Positions 10,062-20,759 of a stretch of 64,000 bases of DNA are shown here, one piece after another. The translations under genes were made by a program, and so were the position numbers. Location: positions 12,157,501 through 12,221,500 of the forward strand of contig NC_088310.1 of assembly GCF_910592395.1 (NCBI RefSeq), given 5' to 3'. The stretch is from Lineus longissimus (Eukaryota > Nemertea > Pilidiophora > Heteronemertea > Lineidae). Below the pieces are notes generated by a model. The model did not search any database. It had not been told where the DNA came from and saw only the letters and a list, made by a program, of their open reading frames with translations. Within the stretch, counting starts at the first letter, position 1; every line of letters starts with the position of its first letter.

Positions 10062-11491
10062 CTTAGTGAGCCCCCCTTTAGGTCGGGGGAGCACCCCCGA
10101 AGCCCCCTACGATAGCGTAACGTTTTTACCCAGTACAATGGAGGGGAAACCCCCCCCCCCCCATGTTGGGACCATCCATAGTTCCTTCCGACACATTTTT
10201 GTTTTGGTAAGGTAATACATTGTGATTGTCCTTATTCATGCGCGGCCAAGCCTTAACCGCAGTTCCTAAAATCATTGATTTCTCGGTCCTCACACTATGT
10301 CAGTGTTGATTTAGCAGTTGTTTTGGTAAATACATGTTTTGTTGTAGTTTCTGAAACCCAGAGCGCTACTCAATAGGCGGCTAGCAAGAAACTACGCATT
10401 TACTGTTGTTGCCGACGTATGTGTACACTGAACTTGGGATGTGCGTCGGCCCCGTGTTGAAATGCCGTCCAGTGCCAGTTGGTGCGTTTTTCGCTGATTT
10501 GTGCAAAATTCAACATATCTCAAAAGTTCAATGGTTGACCCTCGATTTATTTTTGATTGTTGTGTAGCGTAAGCAACTGTCTTTCATGGGGGAATGGGCA
10601 CTGTAAGAATTATTCAGAAAGAAATGTATAATATTTGGGGGTTTTCGTGATTGTCCGGCCCAATTGGCAATATTGCCATTTGGGATGGTGAACAGAGCTA
10701 GCAGCAAATGCAAATGCCCTTATGATTTCTTTAAAGAAATAAAATGCCCCATGTGCATCCTGCAGAATCCTGCAGAATCACGGGAATCGGGCGTTTCCAG
10801 TGATATACGACACAAATGGGTTGTCCTCATGCATTCACTTTGGAAACGCGTTGTAAAATAGATGTTACGTCCTGTTAATGGGGCACGTCATCATCGCGTA
10901 CATTTGGGAAAAACTCCCTAACGAGACCGGAGCAGACGGCTGAAAGTAGTTTAATTATTGGCCGCTAGGGTGCAGAATGTCGCTAACCCGAATTTTTCAC
11001 GCAACTCTAGCTAAATAGAGCTAGTTCTAGTTTGTGATTCATTTTGATACTTCAGATTTGGGCAGTAGACCAATATAACTTCGTCATCAGTGTGGTTTTA
11101 AGCAGGAAAAACGTATTTGTTATTCTTAAAGTGCCGTTTTTGGACGTGTACGTTCGATTGTTTTGTTTATGTCACGTGACCTCGACCATGTCGACACAAA
11201 ATTGAAATAAACCACCCTTTTCTGTCATTATTGAGAACGGAATATTTCCCTAATAAAAATATAAATATAATTGGCCAATTTCTTAAGCATATGTAGCGAA
11301 TTCCCATGAAGATTTAAATTAGATGTTCTTTAATCTGTTACAACTGGTCTGAGTTATTAATTCAGCGCCATTTTGAAAAACAAAAAAAAATTGTTTGTAG
11401 CATGTGCAAGTTACTCTCGTCATTTCTCGTCATTATAATCCCGCACACGCGTGTATCTTAAGAGCCCCTCCTAAGAAGGGGGGCTTATAAG
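10062..11491. repeat. Possible degenerate DNA transposon with GC-rich ends
   Basis: The left end CTTAGTGAGCCCCCCTTTA, followed by GGTCGGGGGAGC, is mirrored by a right end whose reverse complement reads CTTATAAGCCCCCCTTCTTA then GGAGGGGCTC. Matching stops after about 32 bp. The 1.4-kb interior has several short frames (10528-10713, 10664-10861) that match nothing I recognise. It could be a decayed element of unknown type; no target duplication can be defined. Confidence 0.4.
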
Positions 11492-11534
11492 ACGTTAGGT
11501 AAGACAATTAGAGACAAGATGACTATAAAACATT

Positions 11535-12228
11535 CTAGAGTGCATTGTCACCGAAAAAGTGCTTCCTAAAAAGATATGTTTTTAAGTGTGACTTAAAGGT
11601 TTTGATGTTAGCTATAGATTTTAAAACATCTGGTAATTGGTTCCAAAGTTTTGGCCCCGCCACAGAGAAGCTTGAAGATCCAATCGCCCTGCGAGTGCGG
11701 ACCTCCCGGCATAGACTTTTATCACTTGATCTGAGAGCGCGGGCCGGAGCATAAGCCGATACACAGTCTGCGAGGTTCTGCGGAGCAGTTCCTGAAAGAC
11801 ATTTAAAGACCATGACGTTGATCTTATACTCCGTGCGCGCCCTCAGAGGCAGCCAGTAGAGGTCAAGAAGCACAGGAGTGACATGTTCTCTTCCAGCCAC
11901 TCTCATGACGAGACGTGCAGCTGAATTTTGTACTATTTGTAGTTGCCTCAGATGCATTGTATAGTATACTATTGCAATAGTCCAAGCGTGATAGCACCAA
12001 AGTTCTGACTGCACTCACTGTAGCCGACTGACTGATGAAATGTTTTATTTTTCCAAGACGGTAGAGCTGGAAATTGGCTGCTCGACACAAGTTGCTGATA
12101 TGCTTGCTCATTGTCATTTCATGGTCGAAAGTCACTCCTAGAAGTTTGATAGAGTCACTGAGTGCGATATCTGTATCACTGAAATTCAGTCTCAGATTGG
12201 CAAGTGTTTCTGGTGAAGTTTGGCACAA
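11535..12228 (-). pseudogene. LINE ORF2 C-terminal segment
   Basis: Two overlapping frames (12228-11863 and 12014-11535) continue ORF2 after a frameshift. They include 'LLGVTFDHEMTMSKHI', 'SRLDYCNSILYNA' and then the conserved C-terminal block 'LQIVQNSAARLVMRVAGR', 'WLPLRARTEYKI', 'GPKLWNQLPDVLKSI' and 'FKSHLKTYLF'. This matches the ends of L2/CR1-type ORF2 proteins. The stop at 11535 sits close to the element's 3' end. Confidence 0.85.
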
Positions 12229-13074
12229 GCAACAGAGAATTCCGTCTTGTCATTGTTCAGTTTAAGCTTATTGATAGTCATCCAGTTTTGAATCTCAGTG
12301 ATGCACTTTGAGAGCCTCGCTAAGACAGAGTTCACCTCTGACGGATTGTTTGGGTCAAACACAACGTAAAGGTTGCTGTCATCGGCATACAGAATGTATG
12401 GCAACAAGTAAGATCTTATTATATCTCCTAGAGGACTACTGTACGTCGTGAACAGCAGAGGGCCTAGAACAGAGCCCTGCGGCACACCAAAGCGGAGTGG
12501 AGAAGCATCTGACACTGCGCTATTGATCGTCACCTCCTGTGTTCGTCCAGACAGGTTCGAGCGGAACCAATCCAGGGCAGTACCGCGAATTTCACATCTC
12601 CTGTCTAGGCGACTTAAAAGTGTCTTGTGATCTATAGTGTCAAACGCGGCGGACAGGTCCAGTGCCACTACGAAGACCGCTTTCCCTGTATCCAGTGCAC
12701 GTGTGATGTCGTTGTGTACTTTCAACAGGGCCGTCTCAGTGCTGTGACGAGGGCGATAAGCTGACTGCATGGGATCAAACAACTGGTTGGAATCGAGGTG
12801 TTCCGAGAGACGTCTTGAGACTACTTTCTCAATGACTTTTGATAGAAATGTAATGTTTGAGACCGGACGATAATTATATAGTGTTTCCGGATTGAGTGAT
12901 GGTTTCTTCAGTAATGGGCGTACTCGAGCACACTCGAGGTCGTCGAAAATCACCGCTTAACAATGATTCGTTAACAACTTGGGTAATAACAGGAAGAAGT
13001 TCGGGAAGTGTCTTTTTCAGAAGCCATGTGGGCATCGCGTCGAGCTCACATGGCTTAGTTGGCATGTTCGACAC
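12192..13074 (-). pseudogene. LINE reverse transcriptase domain
   Basis: A short frame (13074-12874) carries the region before RT ('PTWLLKKTLPELLPVI', 'NESLLSGDFR'). A one-base shift leads into the main RT frame (12953-12192). Visible are 'YRPVSNITFLSKVIEKVV', 'RHSTETALL', the catalytic 'ALDLSAAFDTIDH', 'GVPQGSVLGPLLF' and the active-site box YADDSNLY. The last is the variant typical of the L2/CR1 group. After 'NNDKTEFSV' the frame is lost by a shift near 12230. The palm residues are intact but the reading frame is not. Confidence 0.85.
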
Positions 13075-13471
13075 AGTTTTTCTGATTTCATCGTCTGTTA
13101 CTGGATTGAAGTGACAAGTGGTGTACCTTCAAAGGCCTGGTCAACGGGAGTCATTGATGACACATCGTCGAGCTTCGCCCGGATTTTTCTGATTTTATCA
13201 CTGAAAAAAAAAAACTGTTCGCGACAATAACGGGGTCGCCTGAAGGCAACTGACTGTTGTTGTCATTTGCCAGTTCCTTTAACACATTGAATGTTTCCTT
13301 CAGATTCCCTGAGCTGAGTCTTTTCTCGTAGTTACCCTTTTAAGCGTCATGAACAAGGTTCACCACTTCATCCCGCTGTCTGATAAGGATTTGCCTGTCG
13401 ATTTCAAGGTTCGATGAATGCCATTTCCTCTCGAGTTTTCGACGCAGTTTCCTGGCCGTGGCATCATTAAA

Positions 13472-14520
13472 CTAGGGATTCTTTGGTCTCGGCGTAAAAC
13501 GTTTTGTCTGCATCGGTGCCACTCGATTTAGGACTGCCTTGGTTGCTATATTTAGGTTAGTAGCGGCTGCATTGACTGAGGTAGTTTGCTCCACTTTTTC
13601 GAATTCGCGACGTATATCTGGTCCTAATTGCTCCGGCGAAATCGAACGGTATTTACGAAAGTTTTTAACCACTTCGACTTTCGGCTGTGAGAGGCTCAGG
13701 GCTATCTTAATCGTGGAATGGTTCGACAGCTGCGAGTTCAACACTGAAGCACCCTTCACTAACTTGTCCTTATCTCTCACAATCACAAGATCGAGGGTGT
13801 GATTGCACTTGTGTGTTGCACATGAAACAAGCTGGGAAAGATTATGCGAATGAAGAATATCCATGAAGCGTTTCGCATCCGGGAGCTCGGCTCTGCCCAC
13901 GTGAATATTGAAATCACCAAGAATTAGGAGCTTATCTTTAGCGACAGACACTTCAGAAACTAACTGCTCGAATTCATTCAAGAAACTGTTTACCGTATAC
14001 TTGCGGGAGGGTGGTCGATAGATTCCGATGCAAAGTACTTTTGACTTTTCACACTGAATGATAGTTTGGAGACTTTCAATTGTGGTGAATGGCGTCTGCT
14101 GCTTTATGTGTACTACATTCAAGTTTTTGCGATAACAGAGTCCGAGACCACCACCTTTCCCTGTGGTCCTGGGAGTGTGGACGAAGGAGAAACCCTCTGG
14201 CGTCAGTTGCTTTATGACAGGATTATCGATCTGGTCCTGTAGCCAAGTCTCAGTGGAGAATGCAAGGTCAGCGTCAGTTTCCATAACATGTTCACTGATC
14301 AGAAGAGCCTTATTTCGGACAGATCTGGCATTAAGAAGGATTGCTTTTCCTACGTCACATGCCTTCAGAGGCTTCTTAATAAAAGCATTGGTCAGATTGC
14401 CCCCGTTTACTCCAGATCGGTTGACCTGTGGCTTGCTGGTGACCAAAGACGAAATCACAGGAATGTGATCGTACTCCTTTAAAACATACGTGAAGCTAAC
14501 AGACCGTTTCTTCCTAATCC
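13472..14520 (-). pseudogene. LINE endonuclease (APE/EEP family) part of ORF2
   Basis: The open frame begins just after a TGA near 14530, so the part before residue ~20 may be linker or ORF1-derived sequence. Endonuclease/exonuclease/phosphatase motifs appear in order: 'LLNARSVRNK', the catalytic glutamate in 'STETWL', 'GIYRPPS', 'LILGDFNIH' and 'HTLDLVI'. The last motif, normally SDH, reads SNH ('LSNHSTI'). That aspartate normally supports the catalytic histidine, so activity is doubtful even apart from the frameshift at its end. The enzyme nicks target DNA to prime reverse transcription. It is followed by a basic proline-rich linker and a break at 13472. Confidence 0.85.
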
Positions 14521-14534
14521 CCGATGAAAATTGT

Positions 14535-15050
14535 CAGAATTTGGAACCTGGTGCCAGTTAAGATGATGTAGTATTGGTTCCAAATTCTTAGTTTTTTTTT
14601 AATTCTTGGTAGTAGTATACTGGAGGATGAATATGGGTTCAGTGTTTAGCAAAAGCGTAGTCAGGCCATTTTGTAAATTTTGCAAAAATTATGAAAATCT
14701 GGTGCATTGGTTGAGTTTCTGCAATATTTGGACTTACTCGGTTTTTGTGAGCTCTCAAGATGGTGTCTGTCACCACACTGCTTAGTTTCACTACCACAAA
14801 TTGGGTTTAGCCAAATTCAATATGTCACGAGTCCATGGCTTCATCATTGAGCACTTTGACTATACCGTGAAGTTAAAGAATTTATCATGATTTACGAACA
14901 TTGACCGAGAACTCCATGACCTCGTTTTTCAGGATTGAACTGACATTACTAAAGTTAGTAGAGAGAATTGGGCAGGTTATGGAAAAGAGCTGGTCAGACA
15001 CTATGGAATATCCGCAACACAATTGAAAATTACATAACTGCAGCACCTCC
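14535..15050. other. Junction sequence between LINE and Gypsy remnant
   Basis: No gene is seen. An open frame continues from the Gypsy integrase into this segment (down to 14885 on the minus strand), but its last ~60 residues no longer look like a retrotransposon protein. The Gypsy element is therefore truncated near 15050 and no 3' LTR is recognisable. Confidence 0.5.
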
Positions 15051-15676
15051 CCGTTATGTCTTTCAAATTGCGGTGTCCCAGTGACCACAGGATCGGAATT
15101 TCTCGGATTTTTCTGAATTTCGGAATTCCTCGGATGTCCCTGAATTTCCTCCCTTTGTGGAATTGGCACAACCTGCGGTGGTTGTGACTCGTTTTGGCCC
15201 GATGTGTCCTCACGTGAATCGTTGATACGTACAGCATCCTGATGGCGGCGCCACATGCGACCATCCTCCAAACGAATAGTGTACGATACTGGTCCTGATC
15301 TTGAGATGATGCGTCCTGGATACCAATTCAGACCACGCTCAGCAAAGTTTTTAGCAAAGACTGAATCTCCAATGCTAAATTCTCTGGATTTTGCCTCACT
15401 GTAATGACGAGACTTCATGGCAGTTTGACCGCGTAACACAGATGATGACAGGTCTGGTACTACCAAATCCAGTCTGGAGCGAAGCTGACGATGCATGAGG
15501 AGCTCACATGGTGCCATGCCAGTGGTAGCATGGGGCGTAATCCGATAACGGAAGAGAACCTCCAGGAGACGATATTCCAGAGATTCCGACTTCGATGACT
15601 TTGAGAGTCCACTTTTGATAGTTTGAACTGCGCGTTCAGCGAGCCCATTACTGGCTGGATGATAGGGAGCTGTCAA
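15050..15676 (-). pseudogene. pol: Gypsy integrase C-terminal part
   Basis: This frame supplies the integrase glutamate ('YHPASNGLAERAVQTIK'), a 'YRITPHATTGMAPCELLM' block and a GPY/F-like module ('NWYPGRIISRSGPVSYTI', 'LEDGRMWRRHQDAVRI') that binds target DNA. No chromodomain follows. After a polar, proline-rich tail the homology ends near 15050, although the frame runs on to 14885 through unrelated sequence. Confidence 0.85.
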
Positions 15677-16818
15677 GATATGACGTATTCCGTATGTTTA
15701 CAGAAGTCCTGGAACTCCTGACTCGTAAAATTCGAACCATTGTCCGAAACGATGATATGAGGTAGTCCATGAACTGAAAATGTCAGTTTCAGTTTGCCAA
15801 TTGTGTTCGACGATGTTGCAGAGTTCAGCACATGGGCATCGATATACTTGGAATGTGCGTCCGCAATGATGAGAATCATTTTTCCCTCGTATGGTCCGGC
15901 GAAATCGATGTATAGACGGAACCATGGCTTACCGGGCCATTCCCATGGGTGGAGCGGAGCGGCGGTTGGCTTTTTTATAACATGCTGTTGACAACTCCTA
16001 CAACATTTCACTTTCTGCTCGATGTCCTCATCCAAGTTAGGCCACCAGACATAGGATCTAGCCAGTTTTTTCATTCTGACCATGCCTGGATGTGCCAAGT
16101 GTAACTCCTCCAGGAGTTGACGATGACCTTGTGGTGGCACTACGACGCGAGCACCCCACATAATGCAACCTTCGTGTAAGGTTAGCTCATTTCTGCGACA
16201 GAAATATGGCTGATATTGCTTTTCAAACCGCTTAGGCCATCCCGAAAGAATGAACTTTCGAACATTGGCTAACACAGGATGTCTGTTGGTCCAGGTGGCG
16301 ATCATGGTGTGAGTAACGACAGTAGTGTCAATCTGATCCAATGCATGGATGAATTCAGCCGGTGGTGGAGAACCTGGTGGAGGTGACGCTGGTAGACGAC
16401 TTAGACCATCCGCATTACCATTCTGTTGCCCCGGGCGATACACGATTTTATAGTCGTATGCGGACAGAGTCAAAGCCCACCTTTGTATGCGAAGCGCGGC
16501 CGTTGGTGGTATTGGTTTGTCCTGATGCAACAAACCTACTAACGGTTTATGATCCGTCAACAAGATGAATGTTCTCCCCCATAAGTATTGGTGCCACTTT
16601 TTGACTGCAAAAATCAATGCTAGCGCCTCCTTTTCCAGTTGCGAGTAGTAACGTTCAGCCGACGATAAGGAACGTGAAGCATACGCGACTGGTCGATCCT
16701 GTCCTTTGATTCCACCGGGATGAGATAGTACCGCACCAAGTCCGTAAGGTGACGCGTCCGGAGCGACGATTATCTCCTTCGATAGATCATAATGCACGAG
16801 AATTTTCGATGATTGCAA
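15673..16818 (-). pseudogene. pol: Gypsy Pol: RNase H and integrase
   Basis: A ~381-residue frame. RNase H is recognised by 'VAPDASPYGLGAVLSH', 'EKEALALIFAVKKWHQYL' and 'LLTDHKPL'. The integrase zinc-binding HHCC module follows ('LHLAHPGMVRMKKLARSYVW', then 'CCRSCQQH'). The catalytic core has its first Asp in 'YIDFAGPY' and the second in 'VSDNGSNF'. The third acidic residue lies in the next frame (GLAERAV at ~15640) because of a frameshift at ~15675. Integrase inserts the cDNA into the genome. Confidence 0.9.
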
Positions 16819-16852
16819 CAGTTACTTGGAAGCCTCAAAAGCTTCCTGCTGA

Positions 16853-18172
16853 TCAGGACCCTAATGCCAGGTCCTTCTTGAGTAACAGTTCATGCAATGG
16901 TCCCAACACAGTTGCACGATTTCTCAAGAAACGTTCATAATAGTTTAGCATGCCGAGATATGCCTGCAGTTGTTGGATATTCTCCGGTGGTGGGGCCTTG
17001 ACAATGGCCTCCACCTTTTCAAGTACAGGATGCAAGCCATCCTTATCAATGCGATAACCCAGGTAAACAACAGCATCAGCATGGAATGTACATTTTTCTT
17101 CTCTTAGCCGCCAACCTGCATCTAGCAACCGTTGCAGAACTTTCTCAAGATTAGCCAGGTGCTCCTGAGCGGTCTTGCCCGTAACCAAGATATCATCGAG
17201 ATACACAACGACATGATCAAGTCCTTGTAACAAATTGTCCATTGTTCTCTGAAATATGCCAGGCGCGGAAGAAATGCCGAAAGCTAGACGGTTATAGCGA
17301 AATAAACCACGGTGTGTGTTGATAACTGCCAGCTGTTTCGAAGCGTCGTCTGACTCCATTTGTAGGTAGGCATCTGACATGTCAATTTTTGTAAAGGTCT
17401 GACCTCCGGCCAACTTGGCATACAGGTCAGCTATCTTTGGTATGGGGTATTGGTTCCCCCTTGTAGCCTGATTGACGGTGAGTTGAAAGTCACCACAGAT
17501 ACGAATTTGCCCATTTGGTTTACGAACAGGCACAATTGGTGCAGCCCAATCTGATTGAGCCACAGGTTCCAAGATACCGAGAGCTAACAATCTGTCAAGT
17601 GCATATGGCACTGGACGTGGCTTATGAGATACTGGTACAACATTATGATCAATGTGAAGTTTTGCTTTCACGTCGACCTTCCCTAGGCCTGGTTTAAACA
17701 AGTCGCAATATTTCGACAACACAACTTTGATTTCACTGATGCGCTGATTTATTTTCTCATGCACACAATGAGTCTCGAAATTTGTGTGCCACTTCAGATG
17801 CAATTTAGACATCCAGTCTCGTCCCAGCAGATTTGGACGATCTCCGGGCACGACTAGGAGAGGCAGCTCCGTCTGTTGGTCCTCGTACGTGACAGGAACT
17901 ACACACATGCCTGATGGTCGAAATTGTTCGCCGGTGTAAGTACGTAGCCTTATCAAAGCTGGTTCAAGATTTAAAGTTTCTGTGCCGGTGCATAGTCTAT
18001 CGAATTCACTCTGACTCACGATGGTTTTCGAAGCCCCGGTGTCGAGTTCGAAAGTTATATCCACGCCATTGATAACAGCATCGACGGTATATGGCGTGAT
18101 AGGTGACTCCGCCCATGCCTGCTTTCTTCGCTTGGAGAACTTGTTTGGATCCTCGGACTCCGTATTAAACAA
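16853..18172 (-). pseudogene. pol: Gypsy Pol: aspartic protease and reverse transcriptase
   Basis: A continuous frame of ~439 residues. The retropepsin-type protease has its active site in 'ELDTGASKTIV' (about residues 42-52) and a 'NLLGRDWM' motif near 114-121. A linker leads to RT with 'GILEPVAQSDWAAPIVPV', 'KIDMSDAYLQM' (first catalytic Asp), 'RLAFGISSAPGIFQ' and the box YLDDILV (about 320-326). The RT thumb and the start of the connection follow. The frame breaks just before RNase H (~16850). The active-site residues look intact. Confidence 0.9.
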
Positions 18173-18393
18173 GTTGTAAGTGGTCTCCCAAGGCAGGTTC
18201 TGATTATCGTCGTATTCATAATCATCACCTACATGATGCTGTCTATTCTTCGGATTGAATCTAGGTTTTGCTGATTGACCAGCCTGAGTCCCATGTTTTG
18301 CCTGTTTCGGTTTCCGGCAACCTTAGCAAAATGGTTCATGATACCACAGTTATTGCAGTTTTTTCCCTTTGCAGGGCATTCTTTAGCATGTGG

Positions 18394-19053
18394 TTATGGT
18401 CCCCCACACAATCCACAAGTTAAGTCTTTCGACTTCGATTTTAGTTTGGGTACAAATTTCCTTGGTTTTGATCGATTATTATTTGACTCAACTTTCTTAA
18501 TTACAGACTCCTGTCCATCAACCATAGCCTTGGCCTGAACCCCGCTAGCCTCTCTAGCCCTAGCATAGGCTAAGAGTTGCTGCAAGGTGAGGTTGGGGTC
18601 CCGCAATGCCTTTTGACGAACTTCAAAGTCACGACAAGTTTGTACGATCTGCGATTTAATCTCACGATCCACATCATGAAACTCACAATGTAAGCTCAGT
18701 TTTCTGAGCCGAACATGATACTGGTCAGTCGATTCATCCGGCTTTTGTCGTGCCTGACGAAAGGTATAGGTTTCAAATTCAATGTTCTTGGCTGGTTGGA
18801 AATAAGCTTTGATTGCATCCTTGCATGCAGCGTAATTATCAGCAGCTCGATTAGGAATATTTTCGAATATTGTGAACAGTTCCTCACCCACACAGTGTAA
18901 CAGCATTGCTCTCTGCCTGAGTTGATTAGTGATGTTGGTGGCAACTAAAAAGTTGTCAAACCGTTTGATGTATTGTTCCCAACGTGATGCTGCAGTCTCC
19001 CTTGGTTCAAGAGAGAAATGTTCCAAGTCCGCTAGCTTTGGTTTGAGCGACAT
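18394..19053 (-). pseudogene. gag: Gypsy Gag
   Basis: An ATG-initiated frame of ~219 residues. It shows a capsid-type region ('RWEQYIKRFDNFLVA', 'RAMLLHCVGEELFTIF', 'YFQPAKNIEFETYTFRQA', 'DQYHVRLRKLSLHCEF'), then a basic linker, then the start of a zinc knuckle (CGLCGG). The remaining cysteine and histidine codons of the knuckles (18300-18400) are in a different frame, so a frameshift separates Gag from its nucleic-acid-binding tail. Gag assembles the particle in which reverse transcription takes place. Confidence 0.85.
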
Positions 19054-19323
19054 AATGAAGGTTTACCCGAATATTGTCCACTGCACAGCACTATAGATAC
19101 GAAGCACTGTACTGACCGATCCGATAATGTACGTTATGTACACCGATGTACACAACTACACGAGCAGGATTCTGCCTCGATCTACGGTCGATTTATGCAC
19201 GAATACACGCGTGATACTGATTACTTTGTACTTTTGTTAGAAGTTAGTTTATCCTGTAGCAATACAGATATTTGCATGTAGTCATAGTAAACAGCTGTCA
19301 CCTTGGAAAAAATGATAAAACTA
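19054..19323. other. Flank of Gypsy element, no gene
   Basis: No coding or RNA gene is seen. This would be the 5' leader or LTR region of the Gypsy element, but no copy of it occurs on the other side, so an LTR cannot be assigned. A duplicated TGTACA-rich stretch lies at 19129-19152. Confidence 0.35.
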
Positions 19324-19638
19324 CCTCACCTTATTGACCATCAACCTACTTCCAATCTCAAGGGGAATGCGCTTCCCACATATCGAACCTTCCGCAGCCT
19401 GAAGAAGGCAACGCCCGTCAGGGCAGGGTCTGTATATTAAGGCAAGAACATTTTCCGTTGCACATAGAAGCACACATTCTATCTTGGAGAATCCTATGGT
19501 TTTGCAGCTATACAAGTTCTCGCCGTAAGAGCTCACGTTCAGTGAAACATAGATTTGCGTCACCTGATCCTCCTGGTTCGTAAACTCACATGGGAGCCTC
19601 CCTACGCAATTGGCATTCGGATTCTGACAATTTATCAT
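19324..19638 (-). CDS. PAN/apple-like cysteine-rich exon (paralogue of 53.7 kb exon)
   Basis: The minus-strand frame from an ATG at 19638 encodes ~103 residues before a consensus splice donor: ...ATGGTCAATAAG|GTGAGG (exon end 19330). The cysteine pattern (IECVLLCATE, then LALIYRPCPDGRCLL) looks like a PAN/apple module, an extracellular fold that binds proteins or sugars. It is related to the exon at 53698-54039: both share LPCEF near the start, a Cys-rich centre followed by an aromatic 'LA(L/F).Y' block, and end in RLMV(N/R)K directly at the donor. Shared exon ends in two diverged copies argue for real, selected coding sequence. No acceptor sits directly upstream of this ATG (an AG inside at ~19624 is possible), so the 5' boundary is uncertain. 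Other exons were not found. Confidence 0.5.
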
Positions 19639-19837
19639 TTTTTTGTGTTGATGCCAACGGGACCGGCCAGTGGTTTGTGCACCCGGGTTTGTGCTCTACC
19701 GCACGATACCATTTGACGACTGTTAGTTCGTCGTGATTTAAGAATATCAAACTTTCTGCCGAATATGACTGCCTATATCAAACATTTAATCACATACGTG
19801 GACAGTGCTGTGAAAAAAGCTTATTCAGACTCAAAGC

Positions 19838-20750
19838 AATGCAGTAAAGTGAGTGTGGATAATCCGTCAGTCATTTTATTTCGCCAGTCACCAGACTCTG
19901 GTATGATGCACTCAAATGAACGCAGGAAGAATGCTCGAACAAATGTCACGATCGCCAACAATCTTAAAAAGTATATATAAAAGTATATATATATTAATAA
20001 GACGTTATGTTACAACACGCAATATACACGAACATGTACCTGAAGTACTATAATTATGAGTACAGGCAAGATGCATTACCTTAAAAAAACATATGATAAA
20101 GACGTCATGCAATCATCTAAGCGCATACATTTCTTTTTCAAGTTTTTTTCTCTTTCTGACTGCCACCCGCGAAGGAGTTGCTAGAGAGCGAAGCAAACTC
20201 TGTCGCCCGGTAACAAGCCGAATCGCCACTACACAAAGCTCGATCACTGAATCTACGCTTCACCTCGAGGATGTCTCACAAGACTTCGAGATCCGGCGCA
20301 ACGTCCTTCTGCCGTCTTCTAGAATAGCCTGTTAAAGCGAGAATGGATTTATTGGGGTAAGTTGGTGTGGCACCTCTGGCGCTGAAGCATTCTCCAATGC
20401 AGACATTATATACTAGCATAATTATTATCTCTGCCAGTATTGGCGTCAATTGCACGACACACGTATATTGTAGGCCTACATGTATGTATGATCGATCAGA
20501 GTATTTCAAATAAGTGATATTCATTTGAAAGACTCTGGTATGATGCACTCAAATGAACGCAGGAAGAATGCTCGAACAAATGTCACGATCGCCAACAATC
20601 TTAAAAAGAACCTGCATTGCCTACAGCATCAAGGATTTTCTAAAACCGCCGACGTTTATACAACAAAGAGCAAAATTGTACTGGTGACAATGCAGTAAAG
20701 TGAGTGTGGATAATCCGTCAGTCATTTTATTTCGCCAGTCACCAGTCATT
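19838..20750 (+). repeat. Circularly permuted repeat blocks
   Basis: Two blocks occur twice in opposite order. Block A (GCAGTAAAGTGAGTGTGGAT to GCCAGTCACCAG) lies at ~19839-19892 and again at ~20691-20744. Block B (ACTCTGGTATGATGCACTCA to CAACAATCTTAAAAAG) lies directly after the first A (~19893-19971), but ~140 bp before the second A (~20532-20608). The order A-B then B-x-A is what a tandem array of a ~214-bp unit would leave. An inverted partial copy of block A's end is at 21091-21119. The 71-codon frame at 19765-19980 runs through A and B but is unrecognised. Confidence 0.7.
20093..20335 (+). other. Unrecognised short open frame
   Basis: An 80-codon frame, serine- and arginine-rich after a hydrophobic start, with no family resemblance. 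It is surrounded by repeat sequence and has no clear splice sites. I list it only as a weak candidate. Confidence 0.15.
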
Positions 20751-20759
20751 TTAACAATT

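Larger units (their letters stand above)
11500..14530 (-). mobile_element. L2/CR1-like LINE, nearly full length
   Basis: Read on the minus strand, the element carries an APE-type endonuclease, then reverse transcriptase, then the typical C-terminal block, in the standard LINE ORF2 order. It is interrupted by a few frameshifts and nonsense changes between 13472 and 13074 and in the RT-C-terminal linker. The 3' end lies between the last stop (11535) and about 11500. It abuts the Ty3/Gypsy remnant on its 5' side. Confidence 0.85.
15050..19053 (-). mobile_element. Ty3/Gypsy retrotransposon without visible LTRs
   Basis: On the minus strand the order is gag, protease, reverse transcriptase, RNase H, integrase, which defines Ty3/Gypsy. 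The coding region is almost complete but split by frameshifts near 18390-18170, 16820-16850 and 15675. I could not find matching direct repeats on the two flanks. The 3' side ends inside pol near 15050, and the 5' side (19054-19320) has no partner. It is therefore a truncated copy. Confidence 0.9.

Noticed and set aside
19080-19320. 5' LTR of the Gypsy element
   Set aside because: No similar sequence exists at the 3' side of the element, which is truncated inside pol, so an LTR cannot be shown.
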